Positions 6,986 to 15,691 of a stretch of DNA of 20,294 nt are shown here, piece by piece (position 1 is the stretch's first letter; every line of letters begins with the position of its first letter). The stretch covers positions 1-20,294 of the forward strand of contig JAUXAX010000035.1 of the NCBI GenBank assembly GCA_030619685.1. The letters are read 5' to 3'. A program made the position numbers and the translations under genes. Source of the DNA: Dehalococcoidia bacterium (GTDB lineage Bacteria > Chloroflexota > Dehalococcoidia > SZUA-161). The notes beneath the pieces are model-generated. The model had not been told where the DNA came from, ran no database searches, and worked only from the letters and a program-made list of their open reading frames with translations.

Positions 6986-8137
6986 CTATGATCGCAGGGC
7001 TTGCTCCAGGTCTTCGATCAAGTCATCGACGCTTTCCAAGCCCACTGACAATCTGATCAGGTCGTCTGCAATTCCCACCTTCTTTCTGAAGTCCTCTGGT
7101 ATCGAAGCGTGGCTCATGGTAGCCGGGTGCTCAGCAAGGGAATCGATACCACCAAGGGATTCTGCCAGGGAGAAAAGCTCGATATTCCTCAAAAACGAAT
7201 TGACAGCCTCTATCCCTCCCTCGATTTCGAAGGAGACCATCCCGCCAAAGCCGCCCATCAGCCTCTTGGCCAGCTCATGATGGGGATGCGATTCGAGACC
7301 TGGATAGAAAACCCTTTTTGCTTTGGGGTGCTTGTTGAGAAAGGCTGCAATCGCGGACGCATTCTTGCCGTGTTGCATCACTCTCACGGGGAGTGTCTTG
7401 ATCCCTCTTGAGACTAACCAACAATCAAATGGAGATGCACAGGTTCCCATAGCATTCAGAAGGAATTGAACCCTTTGCGCTTGATCATCAGTACTGGTCA
7501 CAACCGCGCCACCCACGATGTCACAATGTCCGTTCAGATACTTGGTGGTAGAATGCACCACCAGGTCAACCCCATATTCAATGGGTCTCAGAATGTAGGG
7601 GGTGGGAAGTGTATTGTCTGCTACCGTCATGAGGCCGTACTTCTTGGCGATGTCAACAACCATTTCAACATCCACTATATTCAGGAGTGGATTGGAGACG
7701 GTTTCAATCCAGATCATTCTGGTGTTGGGCTTTATCGCAGCCTCAATCTCGTTCCTATTATCCATTCCCAGGAAAGTGAACTCCAACCCGAAGTGTTTCA
7801 TTACATTATCGAATAATCTGTATGTCCCACCATAGACATCCTCTTGTGAGATAACGTGATCTCCCTCCCTAAGGAGATGCATAACTGTGGCTTCAGCGGC
7901 CATTCCGGTGGCGAAGGCAAAACCAGCATTACCTCCTTCCAGTCTGGCGATAGTATCCTCCAACACCTTTCTGGTGGGATTCGCTGTTCGGGAATAATCG
8001 TAGCCCTTTGTTTTGCCTACATCCTCGAAGACAAACGTTGATGTCTGGTAGATGGGTGTTACTATAGCGCCAGTCGCGGGGTCCGGTCCTGCCCCAGAAT
8101 GGATTGCCGCTGTTTCAAATCTCATTGTCTTCCCCAT
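6986..8137 (-). CDS. Cys/Met metabolism PLP enzyme (cystathionine gamma-synthase / gamma-lyase)
   Basis: The 383-residue protein is the usual length for MetB/MccB. Signatures: N-terminal [22 protein letters not shown] (49-60), ATGMAA, the Asp that contacts the PLP ring (D174 in [10 protein letters not shown]) and the Schiff-base lysine K199 in [11 protein letters not shown]-terminal [21 protein letters not shown] is classical. Members either join cysteine to activated homoserine or split cystathionine; sequence alone does not separate synthase from lyase. O-acetylhomoserine sulfhydrylase (MetY) is less likely because it is normally about 430 residues. The ATG at 8135-8137 has a strong GAGGGG site and overlaps the end of cysE by 23 bp, so translation is coupled. 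Confidence 0.85.
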   Translation of the reverse strand: MGKTMRFETAAIHSGAGPDPATGAIVTPIYQTSTFVFEDVGKTKGYDYSRTANPTRKVLEDTIARLEGGNAGFAFATGMAAEATVMHLLREGDHVISQEDVYGGTYRLFDNVMKHFGLEFTFLGMDNRNEIEAAIKPNTRMIWIETVSNPLLNIVDVEMVVDIAKKYGLMTVADNTLPTPYILRPIEYGVDLVVHSTTKYLNGHCDIVGGAVVTSTDDQAQRVQFLLNAMGTCASPFDCWLVSRGIKTLPVRVMQHGKNASAIAAFLNKHPKAKRVFYPGLESHPHHELAKRLMGGFGGMVSFEIEGGIEAVNSFLRNIELFSLAESLGGIDSLAEHPATMSHASIPEDFRKKVGIADDLIRLSVGLESVDDLIEDLEQALRS

Positions 8138-8858
8138 GTTTCATCCCCTCAGTGTTACTAAACGCCTTTTCAATCTCAATCATCCTTCCAGCCAACTCGT
8201 CTGCACCGACTGCGAGGCCCGTAGACTCCTCCAGTTTGCCTACGCGCTCACTCAACCTGGCTTGTTCTTCCAGGATGAGTCTGATTGCCTCGCTAAAAGG
8301 GTCAGGCAGTTTTCCATGCTCCAAATCCATGGTTGGCTCCTGCCAGCCGCCCACTACTCGGCCGGGGACTCCAACCACAATAGCTCCGGGAGGCACGGAT
8401 CTCACCACGACGGAATTAGCACCAATCCGGGCTCTGTCCCCTACGGTGATGGGGCCAAGCAATATCGCCGCTGAGCCGACAACCACATTGTTGCCGATAG
8501 TGGGGTGGCGCTTTGTCTTCTCCAGGGTTGTTCCGCCGAGAACCACTCCTTGATATATCAGCACGTTGTCCCCGATCTCCACTGTCTCCCCGATTACCAC
8601 CCCAGCACCGTGGTCGATGAAGAACCTCTTGCCAATCACAGCATTAGGATGGATTTCGATTCCAGTTAAGAAGCGAGCATAGTGAGAGACAAGACGGGCA
8701 AGGAGACGTAATCTATGCTTCCAAAGGAAATGAGCGAGGCGGTGAAGCCACAAGGCATGTAAGCCAGGGTAACAAAGCAAGACCTCCAAGCTGCTTCTAG
8801 CTGCTGGATCCCTGGCGAAAACAGTCTTAACGTCCTCTCTCAAGGTCTTGAGAAACAA
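8115..8858 (-). CDS. cysE: Serine O-acetyltransferase
   Basis: This 247-residue EpsC-type serine acetyltransferase makes O-acetylserine from serine and acetyl-CoA, the first committed step of cysteine synthesis. The N-terminus [19 protein letters not shown] and the left-handed beta-helix with hexapeptide repeats, about residues 67-165, are clear. The catalytic [12 protein letters not shown] and the acetyl-CoA segment [15 protein letters not shown] are intact. After the hexapeptide fold there is an extra, mostly helical tail of about 70 residues, possibly coiled coil, longer than in short EpsC proteins. The start is TTG at 8856-8858, which matches the family N-terminus; AAGGAA is the likely ribosome site. 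It lies 21 bp from cysK, its partner in the cysteine synthase complex. Confidence 0.92.
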   Translation of the reverse strand: MFLKTLREDVKTVFARDPAARSSLEVLLCYPGLHALWLHRLAHFLWKHRLRLLARLVSHYARFLTGIEIHPNAVIGKRFFIDHGAGVVIGETVEIGDNVLIYQGVVLGGTTLEKTKRHPTIGNNVVVGSAAILLGPITVGDRARIGANSVVVRSVPPGAIVVGVPGRVVGGWQEPTMDLEHGKLPDPFSEAIRLILEEQARLSERVGKLEESTGLAVGADELAGRMIEIEKAFSNTEGMKHGEDNEI

Positions 8859-8879
8859 GACAACTATTCCTTTCCCTGT

Positions 8880-9872
8880 TTATATTCCTGATGCTGCCGG
8901 ATGAGCTTCCTGGAAGAGCCAGGTAGACAAGTAGCGCTCACCGGTGTCAGGCAGAACCACAACGATAAGCTTACCTTCGTTTTCTGCCCTCTTGGCAACC
9001 TCTATAGCGGCCCATGCAGCGGCCCCGGAGGATATTCCTGCCAATATCCCTTCCTCTTTGGCCAGTCTCCTTGCCGTTATTCCTGCATCCTCATTGGTAA
9101 CCTTGATTATTTCATCGATTAAGTCTAATCGCAATACGTCGGGCACGAATCCGGCACCAATGCCCTGAATCTTATGTGGGCCAGGCTTGCCGCCGGAAAG
9201 AACCGGAGAGTCAACGGGTTCAACTGCAATAGCCTTAAAGTCAGGCTTTCTCGGCTTGATCACCTCAGCTACGCCGGTAATTGTCCCGCCAGTCCCTATC
9301 CCTGAGACGAGAATATCCGCCCTACCGTCAGTATCCCTCCAGATCTCTTCGGCCGTGGTCAGCCGGTGCACCTCTGGATTTGCCGGGTTCTTAAACTGCT
9401 GGGGCATAAGGTAGTTGGGGTTTTCCGCCACCAGTTGCTCGGCTCTCCTCACCGCTCCTGGCATCCCCTCAGCGCCGGGGGTTAGCACCAACTCGGATCC
9501 GAAAATCGACAGGAGTTGCCTCCGCTCCAGGGACATGGTGTCAGGCATCGTGAGGATGAGCTTGTACCCCCTGGCAGCGCAGACGAAGGCGAGGGAAATA
9601 CCGGTATTGCCACTGGTAGGCTCGACAATGACCGTGTCTTTATTGATTAGCCCCCTCTCTTCGGCATCCACAATCATTGACACTCCAATCCTATCCTTCA
9701 CACTCCCTATGGGATTAAAAGACTCAAGCTTTGCCACTACCTCTGCCTTCACCCCCTCAGTTACCCGGTTCAATCTGACCAGAGGTGTGTTTCCAATCAG
9801 CTCAGTAGAGTCCTTGGCTATGCCCCTACTTAGCTTCGGTATGTCTATGGTCTTATACTTAAGCTTCTCCAT
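8880..9872 (-). CDS. cysK: Cysteine synthase A (O-acetylserine sulfhydrylase)
   Basis: The 330-residue PLP enzyme combines O-acetylserine and sulfide into cysteine. Visible: [11 protein letters not shown] (24-34), PLP lysine K59 in NPIGSVKDR, the substrate loop [10 protein letters not shown], the PLP-phosphate loop [10 protein letters not shown] and the C-terminal [13 protein letters not shown]. An N-terminal extension of about 20 residues precedes the conserved core. ATG start with GGAGAGG about 11 nt upstream. The gene follows a 292-bp non-coding leader and opens the cysK-cysE-PLP-enzyme run. Confidence 0.95.
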   Translation of the reverse strand: MEKLKYKTIDIPKLSRGIAKDSTELIGNTPLVRLNRVTEGVKAEVVAKLESFNPIGSVKDRIGVSMIVDAEERGLINKDTVIVEPTSGNTGISLAFVCAARGYKLILTMPDTMSLERRQLLSIFGSELVLTPGAEGMPGAVRRAEQLVAENPNYLMPQQFKNPANPEVHRLTTAEEIWRDTDGRADILVSGIGTGGTITGVAEVIKPRKPDFKAIAVEPVDSPVLSGGKPGPHKIQGIGAGFVPDVLRLDLIDEIIKVTNEDAGITARRLAKEEGILAGISSGAAAWAAIEVAKRAENEGKLIVVVLPDTGERYLSTWLFQEAHPAASGI

Positions 9873-9988
9873 TTTTCGAATTGCCTCTCCTTGTTGGATT
9901 TCTCAGTTACGTTGGATTCTTATGACCCTCTGCTACCTCATACAAAGCATCGAAATACCGACCCTGTCACTCTTCTATTGGATACCTC

Positions 9989-10017
9989 GTGGGAAATTCA
10001 TAATCTGGATTTCCCAC
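9989..10017 (-). repeat. Perfect 9-bp inverted repeat in the cysK leader
   Basis: GTGGGAAAT (9989-9997) and ATTTCCCAC (10009-10017) are exact inverted copies with an 11-nt loop. They lie in the 292-bp gene-free stretch 9873-10164 between the dehydratase gene and cysK. No U-run follows on either strand, so this is not a typical terminator. It could be an operator, for example for the Rrf2 regulator at 12816-13250, or an mRNA processing hairpin. I saw no convincing sigma70 promoter or known riboswitch in the rest of the stretch. Confidence 0.5.
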
Positions 10018-10164
10018 TCTCTCTTGGCTTGGCATCTCAGCCCGCCTTCCCAAAGTATCCCCAGGCATCGATACCAGCGCGAGAAACGAGGATTTAGCTG
10101 CGTCGCAAGGCTGTGACAGAACCGCACCAGAGCCCAGGCCCTTTTTCTTTCTGGCCAGTCGCAA

Positions 10165-11475
10165 TCAATGCTCCGGTAGTTTGGAGATGCCCAGCCCTTC
10201 CAAGAACGATTCCATGCGATCCAGCACCAGGGTCTCGTCCACATCCCGGCAATCGGCAAAGTTGCCCTCATATATTGTCACTGGAAATCCCGCCTGTTGC
10301 AGGGCTCGTTTGGAATCTTGCAGCCCTAGATTCATCGCTGCGCAACCGCGGTTGAGGAATAGCGCCATCCCATCTACCTTCCAATGCTTGGCCACGCTCA
10401 CAAGGTAACTGTCCCAGTCAACACGGAAGCCGAACGGGTGTTCAAACATCCACCGTACCAGGGTCCGCAGCGCGTCCTCACGGTTCTTCATAGGGGGCCA
10501 ACCTCGCTCCTCAGGGGGAACTGCCGGGACCACGGAGCCGTCCTCAAGGAATTTCACCTCGCCAGAGTTTATAGTGTACACCAAAGTGCCCACAAAGCAA
10601 ACGCCGAAGCCCTCCAGGTGGCGGAATAGTTGGAGGAAGCTCCATGGAGGTGGGGCGTTTGTCCCCAGCCGGCATCTCTCGGTGGCCACTGCGGCGATGC
10701 CGTTGGCGATGCGGTCGTTGACCTCGTCGCGGAGCATCTCCATAAACTCCACGGCACATCTCTCGTGCCTTCTCAGCATGGAGATGGGCATCAATGCCAG
10801 CATGGTCTTGAGGTCCAGGGGAGCGGGAATGGCAGCGTTGAGCAGGCATACCTCTCCCCATAGGGCCTCGGTGCGGAAGAAGTTCTTGAGTGCCTCGATG
10901 AGCCTCTCGTCATCGTAAGTTCTGCCGGTTACCTTCTCCATCCATTCGATACCGTCATGAAGCTGGGCAACGACATACTCCATCTTCTGCTCAGCCCTAC
11001 CATCCCAGGCCAGACCGTGGGGCTCATCATAGCAATAATACGGGATACCTTCGTACTCATTCACCACTCTATACCAGGAGGCATGACCGGCATCGCAGAA
11101 GCTTCTGCCAAAACAGAAGTCTGCTTTGGGCCATGGTCCCCCGGTGAAGTAGTATTTGTCGAGGAACATAGAGCCCAGGTAGTTACGCATATAGCCGCAC
11201 ATGTCGCGGGAGAATCCTCTGGCCTCGGCCGCCTCCATGGCTGGGACGGAGAACGAGGGGTCATGTGCTACGGTTGCCCCGTAAGGCTCACCACCCAAAT
11301 AGACGAAATCGCCAAGCCCTGCAGGTAGCGCAAGACAGGAGGCAGCACAGCCGCTGACCAGCAGTTTCCCCTTCTCTTTGGCCGTGGCTGCATCCATGTA
11401 ATGCTCCAATACCAGCTCCTTGGCTTTCTGCCAGCAATCCAGTCGTTTTGTTGGGTAGTTTGCCAGAGTTGTCAT
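10165..11475 (-). CDS. 2-hydroxyacyl-CoA dehydratase / benzoyl-CoA reductase-like subunit (BcrB/BzdO-type)
   Basis: The 436-residue protein belongs to the HgdB/BcrB family, whose members hold a [4Fe-4S] cluster and carry out one-electron chemistry on acyl-CoA thioesters. Conserved cysteines are C93 (FSRDMCGYMRN), C121 and C127 (FCFGRSFCDAG) and C378 (LNRGCAAMN). The N-terminal region (about 20-80) and the C-terminal domain with WKVDGMALFLNRGC are typical of this family. The gene lies 41 bp after the partner subunit at 11517-12644. The ATP-driven activator (HgdC/BcrA/D type) needed in the known systems is not in the window. Benzoyl-CoA reductase, hydroxyacyl-CoA dehydratase and functionally unknown relatives cannot be told apart here. 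Confidence 0.8.
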   Translation of the reverse strand: MTTLANYPTKRLDCWQKAKELVLEHYMDAATAKEKGKLLVSGCAASCLALPAGLGDFVYLGGEPYGATVAHDPSFSVPAMEAAEARGFSRDMCGYMRNYLGSMFLDKYYFTGGPWPKADFCFGRSFCDAGHASWYRVVNEYEGIPYYCYDEPHGLAWDGRAEQKMEYVVAQLHDGIEWMEKVTGRTYDDERLIEALKNFFRTEALWGEVCLLNAAIPAPLDLKTMLALMPISMLRRHERCAVEFMEMLRDEVNDRIANGIAAVATERCRLGTNAPPPWSFLQLFRHLEGFGVCFVGTLVYTINSGEVKFLEDGSVVPAVPPEERGWPPMKNREDALRTLVRWMFEHPFGFRVDWDSYLVSVAKHWKVDGMALFLNRGCAAMNLGLQDSKRALQQAGFPVTIYEGNFADCRDVDETLVLDRMESFLEGLGISKLPEH

Positions 11476-11492
11476 TTTTTGACCTCGATTTC

Positions 11493-11515
11493 AGTGATTA
11501 GGTAGTGCAATCACT
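11493..11515 (-). repeat. 7-bp inverted repeat between the two dehydratase genes
   Basis: AGTGATT (11493-11499) and AATCACT (11509-11515) are exact inverted copies with a 9-nt spacer. They fill most of the 41-bp gap between the two subunit genes. There is no U-run; a role in mRNA stability or stoichiometry control is a guess. Confidence 0.4.
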
Positions 11516-11516
11516 T

Positions 11517-12644
11517 CTATACTAGCTCGAGCTCGAGCGTCTCGAGAAAGGCCTCGACACGTGTACGAAATTGACCCCACGGAACAGTAACATCAAACTC
11601 GAGGAAAAGGGTGGGGATATTGCTCTCCTTGAACATCTCCTGAAGCGGCGGGATATCAAACTCGTGGGGATCGCAGAATTTCTGCTGAGAGAGGATCACT
11701 CCCTGAACGTTGTAATCCTGAGCCAACTTCAGGATGAACGCTAATCTGCGTCGTTCTGGCCAGTCCTTGGGCGGGCAGGCAGGTCTATCTATATAGCGGG
11801 CTGCGATCGCCGCCAATCGGTCATCCTCGGGGATGACCTGATTCCAGAAATACCTGGTCCCGCTGCAGTGCTCATCAATGACGAAGGTGGCGTCCAATCC
11901 CTCCACCAGCCTGACGAACTCGATGTCATCCATTTCGCTGCCGATGAGCATCAGCCGTGACCCCGTCTCACGCCCGCTATTTCTGTTGGGGAGTTCCTCA
12001 AGAAGTTGTTCCAGCAACCTATTATGCGCTGCCTTATCCATAAGCTGACCAGCGATTACCATCTCCATTGCTTCCGCTCCGCTGATCGGGGGGTTGTCGT
12101 CCTTCCTCAACTCATAGACCTGCTTCATCAACCTGCGGTTTGTGTTATAAACATCTATCGCCTTATCCAGATCATCCTGAGAAATGGGCCTTCCGCCCCA
12201 CTTCTCCAGCGCCTCCTTGAAATCGACGTACTCCCTGGTCAAAAAGGGCCTTGACCTTGCGCTTTGCACATGCGCTGGCATAAACATTAAGTAAGCAAAA
12301 TCGACGGGCACATGGCTCTTCCAATTGACAAAGGTATTGCGGATGTGAACACAGCTGCGAGCATGCATTATCCCATCGAGGTAGCCATACCTCCCTTTTA
12401 GCCCCTGAGCCAAGGCATCACGGCAATAGGGGCAATACATACTGGACACATAGGCATCAGTTACATCCTGCGTCTCGTGGCTGCCCAGGATTCGTACCGG
12501 GAGCATGCCAGCAGCGTATATGATCTCCTCAGGCACATAAGTACAGAGCCAGCCGACTACCTTGCCCCGGTTCCTCTGCTTCCACTCCAGGGCATACTGA
12601 TGGCGATTAGCCACCACCTCTTGGAATTCCTCAATTGCTCTCAT
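11517..12644 (-). CDS. 2-hydroxyacyl-CoA dehydratase / benzoyl-CoA reductase-like subunit (BcrC/BzdN-type)
   Basis: The 375-residue protein is the second subunit of the pair. The N-terminus RGKVVGWLCTYVPEEIIYAA is the classical opening of BcrC/HgdA-like subunits (bind to the acyl-CoA side and a [4Fe-4S] cluster). Cluster-ligand candidates are the cysteines in MYCPYCRDAL, the one in HARSCVHIRN and the one in SQQKFCDPHEFD near residue 325. The likely ribosome site AGGAG is about 12 nt from the ATG, slightly long. Upstream, 171 bp separates it from the Rrf2 regulator; that gap has no gene or clear promoter, so cotranscription from 13295-13323 is likely. The substrate is unknown. Confidence 0.8.
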   Translation of the reverse strand: MRAIEEFQEVVANRHQYALEWKQRNRGKVVGWLCTYVPEEIIYAAGMLPVRILGSHETQDVTDAYVSSMYCPYCRDALAQGLKGRYGYLDGIMHARSCVHIRNTFVNWKSHVPVDFAYLMFMPAHVQSARSRPFLTREYVDFKEALEKWGGRPISQDDLDKAIDVYNTNRRLMKQVYELRKDDNPPISGAEAMEMVIAGQLMDKAAHNRLLEQLLEELPNRNSGRETGSRLMLIGSEMDDIEFVRLVEGLDATFVIDEHCSGTRYFWNQVIPEDDRLAAIAARYIDRPACPPKDWPERRRLAFILKLAQDYNVQGVILSQQKFCDPHEFDIPPLQEMFKESNIPTLFLEFDVTVPWGQFRTRVEAFLETLELELV

Positions 12645-12815
12645 GTTTTCATTCTGCTCCTAGTCACTGGGCAGCAAACTCAGTTGCCCTCACGCGCCTC
12701 TAGTAGCTTGACACCATCGCCCACTAGCAAGAACGTGCCTTATTCGATCCAAGGCTGTTTCCATCTACTCCCGTGCGTTATGCCTCTTTCGCATCCTTCA
12801 GGCACAAGCGTTGGC

Positions 12816-13250
12816 TCAATGTACCATCGCCCAGTGCTTCTTTCCTTTCTGCCTTTCAAGCAGGTCTTGTAAGGTGATAGACTCCAGCACCGTATCGATG
12901 GCCACTTTCATCTCTGCCCAGACCTCACGGGTTACGCAAAGGTCACTACGTGAGCAAACCCTAGCATCGTCCACGCAGTCGACAGGAGCGGTCGATCCCT
13001 CCACAATCTGGATAATCTCTAAGAGTTTTATCTCCGAAGGCGGCCTAGCTAACGAGAACCCTCCGCGTGCCCCGCGGACAACTCTAACAAGCCCGGCTAC
13101 TTTGAGAGGAATCAATATCTGCTCCAGGTATCGGTCAGAAAACTCCTCCCTTCTTGAGATGTCTTTGACCAGGATGGGGCCTTCGCCGAAGTGTTGGGCT
13201 AAATCGAGCATTGCCCGCGCTGCATATCGCCCTTTCGTGGACACCTTCAT
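12816..13250 (-). CDS. Rrf2-family regulator with IscR-like cysteines
   Basis: This 144-residue winged-helix regulator starts MKVSTKGRYAARAMLDLA, the usual Rrf2 N-terminus. The recognition region DRYLEQILIPLKVAGLVRVVRGARGG follows the family closely. Three cysteines C92, C99 and C105 have spacing x6/x5, near the C92-x5-C98-x5-C104 cluster ligands of E. coli IscR, so Fe-S binding is likely. The family controls Fe-S assembly (IscR), cysteine metabolism (CymR) or NO stress (NsrR); the sulfur and Fe-S genes downstream fit the first two. It has its own strong promoter at 13295-13323, with dyads over the start point, suggesting autoregulation. Confidence 0.9.
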   Translation of the reverse strand: MKVSTKGRYAARAMLDLAQHFGEGPILVKDISRREEFSDRYLEQILIPLKVAGLVRVVRGARGGFSLARPPSEIKLLEIIQIVEGSTAPVDCVDDARVCSRSDLCVTREVWAEMKVAIDTVLESITLQDLLERQKGKKHWAMVH

Positions 13251-13268
13251 AGGCCACCCCTAGCTATT

Positions 13269-13296
13269 TCAGTAATATTATCGGGATACTGATAAT
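13269..13296. promoter_or_regulatory. Overlapping dyads, candidate operator of the Rrf2 gene
   Basis: TCAGTA (13269-13274) and TACTGA (13287-13292) are exact inverted copies 12 nt apart. A second dyad ATTATC (13277-13282) / GATAAT (13291-13296) interleaves with it. Both cover the -10 box edge and the predicted transcription start. This is the usual place for a repressor site of an autoregulated Rrf2 protein. Binding is inferred. Confidence 0.45.
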
Positions 13297-13323
13297 TATA
13301 TCAACCGGAAAATAACCCGTCAA
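13295..13323 (-). promoter_or_regulatory. Sigma70-type promoter of the Rrf2-led operon
   Basis: On the minus strand TTGACG (13323-13318), a 17-nt spacer and TATAAT (13300-13295) preceded by TGA (extended -10) form a near-consensus promoter. The predicted start near 13288 leaves a leader of about 38 nt with AGGGGTGG before the ATG at 13250. It is the strongest promoter I can see in the window. The rest of 13324-13480 is gene-free; it holds only short GC-rich dyads. Confidence 0.75.
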
Positions 13324-13480
13324 GTCCTCCCTCGGTGGTTGCCTGGAAAGGCTAGCTCCAGCGGTCAGTGGCGAGCCCCCCGAGGCATGACTGACTATGC
13401 CCTGTGAATGGGAAAGGAAAACCGGCGCAACCAGGTAGTAGCCTTCGCAGGTGTTCAGGAGTGTCATTGATGCGGCAGCG

Positions 13481-13975
13481 CTAAACCCCCAACCTCCCCC
13501 TGAATTCCTTAACCTGAGCTTTATATTCGTCCAATCTCTGTGGCGACATCTCATCAGGCCATTCGGTATCAATTTTCTTAAGTAGCTCAACTATTGCTGG
13601 ACTCTTCGAAGCCAGTGCTATCATCTTTGGTGCCTCGCCCTTATCCAGTTTTATCTTCCCGGTCATGAAAGCCGAAACGAAGCCCTCCTCCTTCCGTATA
13701 ACCCTCTTCCACGTCTCAGGAGGTGCGTTGAGGATAAAGTCCGCTTTCTTTTCGGAGTCCTCTTTGCTGATAAGGGCGCTATCGTCTTGCAAGACCCCAT
13801 CCTCAAGATGAGTGCCAAAATAAATATCCTCGTCTAAACCAAACTTCGGGTCTGCTTGAATACGGAAAGAGAGGAATATGGTCATGCCTTTGAAAATCTT
13901 GTTTTGATTCTCAGGGTTGTCCCTGTAGTTCTTCGCGATTGCCTCTACCCATTCCGGGGTTGCATATGGTATCAT
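13481..13975 (-). CDS. SCP2 sterol-carrier-domain protein
   Basis: The 164-residue protein is mostly one SCP2 lipid-binding domain. The clearest part is at about 110-140: FVSAFMTGKIKLDKG followed by a hydrophobic helix APKMIALASKSPAIVELL. The preceding strands DSEKKADFILNAPPETWKRVI also fit. Such domains bind fatty acyl-CoA or other lipids and often accompany acyl-CoA enzymes. It lies 9 bp after the CoA-ligase gene, so it is probably cotranslated in the same mRNA. No signal peptide or membrane segment is visible; cytosolic. Confidence 0.82.
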   Translation of the reverse strand: MIPYATPEWVEAIAKNYRDNPENQNKIFKGMTIFLSFRIQADPKFGLDEDIYFGTHLEDGVLQDDSALISKEDSEKKADFILNAPPETWKRVIRKEEGFVSAFMTGKIKLDKGEAPKMIALASKSPAIVELLKKIDTEWPDEMSPQRLDEYKAQVKEFRGRLGV

Positions 13976-13984
13976 TTTCCCCTC

Positions 13985-15679
13985 CTATTTAAGTACTCCT
14001 TGCTCCTTCATGTTCTTGATTTCCTCCTCTCTCAAGGCCCTCTTGAATATTTTCTCTGTTCTAGTTAAGGGCAGCTCATCTCTAAACTCGACGTATTTAG
14101 GAACGGCGATGGCAGGAAGCTTATCCTTACAATACGCGATAATCTCATCAGGGTTCAACTTGCCTTTGTATTCCTCCTTTGGCTTTATAAAAGCCTTTAT
14201 CCTCTCGCTTCCCGGGCGTTCGGGATCGGGTATTGCCACTGCTGCAGCCATGGCCACCCCCGGGTATTTGAATAGAACTTCGTCGACCTCTGTTGTATAG
14301 ACTTTATACCCCGAGATATTTGCCATATCCTTGATTCGATCTTCGAGGACAAAGTACCCCTCCTCATCCATTCTCCCGATATCCCCGGTATGAAGCCAAC
14401 CATTATCTAATCCGCTGCCGGGTGTAGGCCAGTATCCCTTCATCGTCTGCGGGCCACGCATCACTATCTCGCCGCTTTCACCTGCGCCAAGCTCCTCACC
14501 TGTGTCCAAGTCCACTATTTTAGCCTCCGTATCAGGAACTGGCAGCCCGATACCCAGTATCTCCTTGGGGGCAAAGCCGGTGATTTTGGAAAAACATGAT
14601 AGATTTAAATGAGTTATAGGTCCACACTCGGTCAAACCGTAGCCTTCCGTTACCGGCATCATAATGTCCCTCTTAATGGCCTCAAAGACCTCCTCCGGAA
14701 GTGGAGCCGCACCTGAGAAGAACATAACCGGCAATCTGCCCACTTCTCGCTGGGCTACTGCCATGAGGTGAGTGGGGACAACAAAAACGAGCGTGGGGCG
14801 ATTCTCTTTCAAAAGGGTTATGGCCTGATCGATATCTCTAGGGTCAGAAATCAGCAGGATTCGTACGCCCAAGGCAATGCTGAGTTGCACTGCCACATGT
14901 CCCCATGAGTGGAATAAGGGCAGGACCACTTCCGAGGAGGCCTTTCCCTTAACCCCTGGCCACAAAGGTTCGAGTAACCAAATAGCCTGCCTTACGTTGC
15001 AAGCCCTGTTGTAATGGGTTATCATCACACCCTTTGGCACTCCGGTAGCACCTCCGGTAAAGGAAAGATAAGCTAGATCCTCCACAGGATCGATGTCAAC
15101 CTGAGGAGGTTTTGGTTCATGCTCGGCTATGAGGTGTTTGAACTGGTAGGCACCAGGTACTTCTTTCACCTCGGGCTCCTGTGCAGCATAGTCCATAGGT
15201 GATGTAACTATGATGTTCTTGAGTCTTGTCTTACCTTTTATTGAGTTAACCAGGCTGAGAGCCTCATCCGAGCAGACCACTGTCTCTGCCCCTGATTCGC
15301 CTATCTCATATTCCAGATCGAGGACCTTATGAAGTGTGCTGCAGGGAACCAGGGCAGCGCCTGTTTTCGACACGGCGAAATCAGTGATTATGAACTGTGG
15401 GCAATTCGGCAGGATTGTTGCCACCTTATTGCCCTTTTTTACCCCCAATCCTGCAAGGGCATTTGCTAACCTATCTACATTGGACCTTAGCTCGTGATAG
15501 GGTATTCTCTTTCCTAAATACTCAACAGCAATCTGGCCGGGATATGCGTCTGCTGAATCATCCAAAAACTTATGCATCGGCATCTTGGGATACGGCTCCA
15601 AAGTCTTCTTTAGCCGATATGGCCCGAGATTATAATTCTTAAGCCAGGGCTTATCACTTCCCTTTATCTTCTCTACCAT
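13985..15679 (-). CDS. AMP-forming acyl-CoA synthetase
   Basis: This 564-residue ANL-superfamily enzyme activates a carboxylic acid to its CoA thioester through an acyl-AMP. Core motifs: SFTGGATGVPKGVMITH (the ATP loop, about 206-221), the YGLTECGP segment, GWLHTGDIG and DRIKDMANISGYKVYTTEVD (hinge region). The C-terminal catalytic lysine is K543 in LTRTEKIFKR, where the usual T-x-S-G-K is shortened. Substrate cannot be told from sequence; medium/long-chain or aromatic acids are possible. It is 12 bp after the aldehyde oxidoreductase gene, which suggests it activates the acid that enzyme makes. Confidence 0.9.
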   Translation of the reverse strand: MVEKIKGSDKPWLKNYNLGPYRLKKTLEPYPKMPMHKFLDDSADAYPGQIAVEYLGKRIPYHELRSNVDRLANALAGLGVKKGNKVATILPNCPQFIITDFAVSKTGAALVPCSTLHKVLDLEYEIGESGAETVVCSDEALSLVNSIKGKTRLKNIIVTSPMDYAAQEPEVKEVPGAYQFKHLIAEHEPKPPQVDIDPVEDLAYLSFTGGATGVPKGVMITHYNRACNVRQAIWLLEPLWPGVKGKASSEVVLPLFHSWGHVAVQLSIALGVRILLISDPRDIDQAITLLKENRPTLVFVVPTHLMAVAQREVGRLPVMFFSGAAPLPEEVFEAIKRDIMMPVTEGYGLTECGPITHLNLSCFSKITGFAPKEILGIGLPVPDTEAKIVDLDTGEELGAGESGEIVMRGPQTMKGYWPTPGSGLDNGWLHTGDIGRMDEEGYFVLEDRIKDMANISGYKVYTTEVDEVLFKYPGVAMAAAVAIPDPERPGSERIKAFIKPKEEYKGKLNPDEIIAYCKDKLPAIAVPKYVEFRDELPLTRTEKIFKRALREEEIKNMKEQGVLK

Positions 15680-15691
15680 CGGTCTCCTCTT

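Noticed and set aside
10031..10046. TPP-riboswitch-like GGCTGAGA on the minus strand in the cysK leader
   Set aside because: The second half of the TPP core (CCUGAUCUGG-type and GCGNAGGGA) is missing downstream.
9415..10116. Plus-strand 233-residue reading frame
   Set aside because: Its first two thirds are the mirror of cysK on the minus strand; composition is Ser/Pro rich as expected of antisense shadow frames.
12710..12722. Fluoride-riboswitch-like GGCGATGGTGT on the minus strand upstream of the BcrC-like gene
   Set aside because: The opening stem and the downstream pseudoknot partner of the fluoride aptamer are absent; the match is too short.
13330..13350. SAM-I-like GGCAACCACC block on the minus strand upstream of the Rrf2 gene
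   Set aside because: There is no GGUGC partner or P2-loop pseudoknot, and it lies upstream of the -35 box, outside the predicted transcript.
13264..13590. Minus-strand 108-residue frame overlapping the SCP2 gene
   Set aside because: It overlaps the SCP2 domain in another frame and spans the Rrf2 promoter; no family features.
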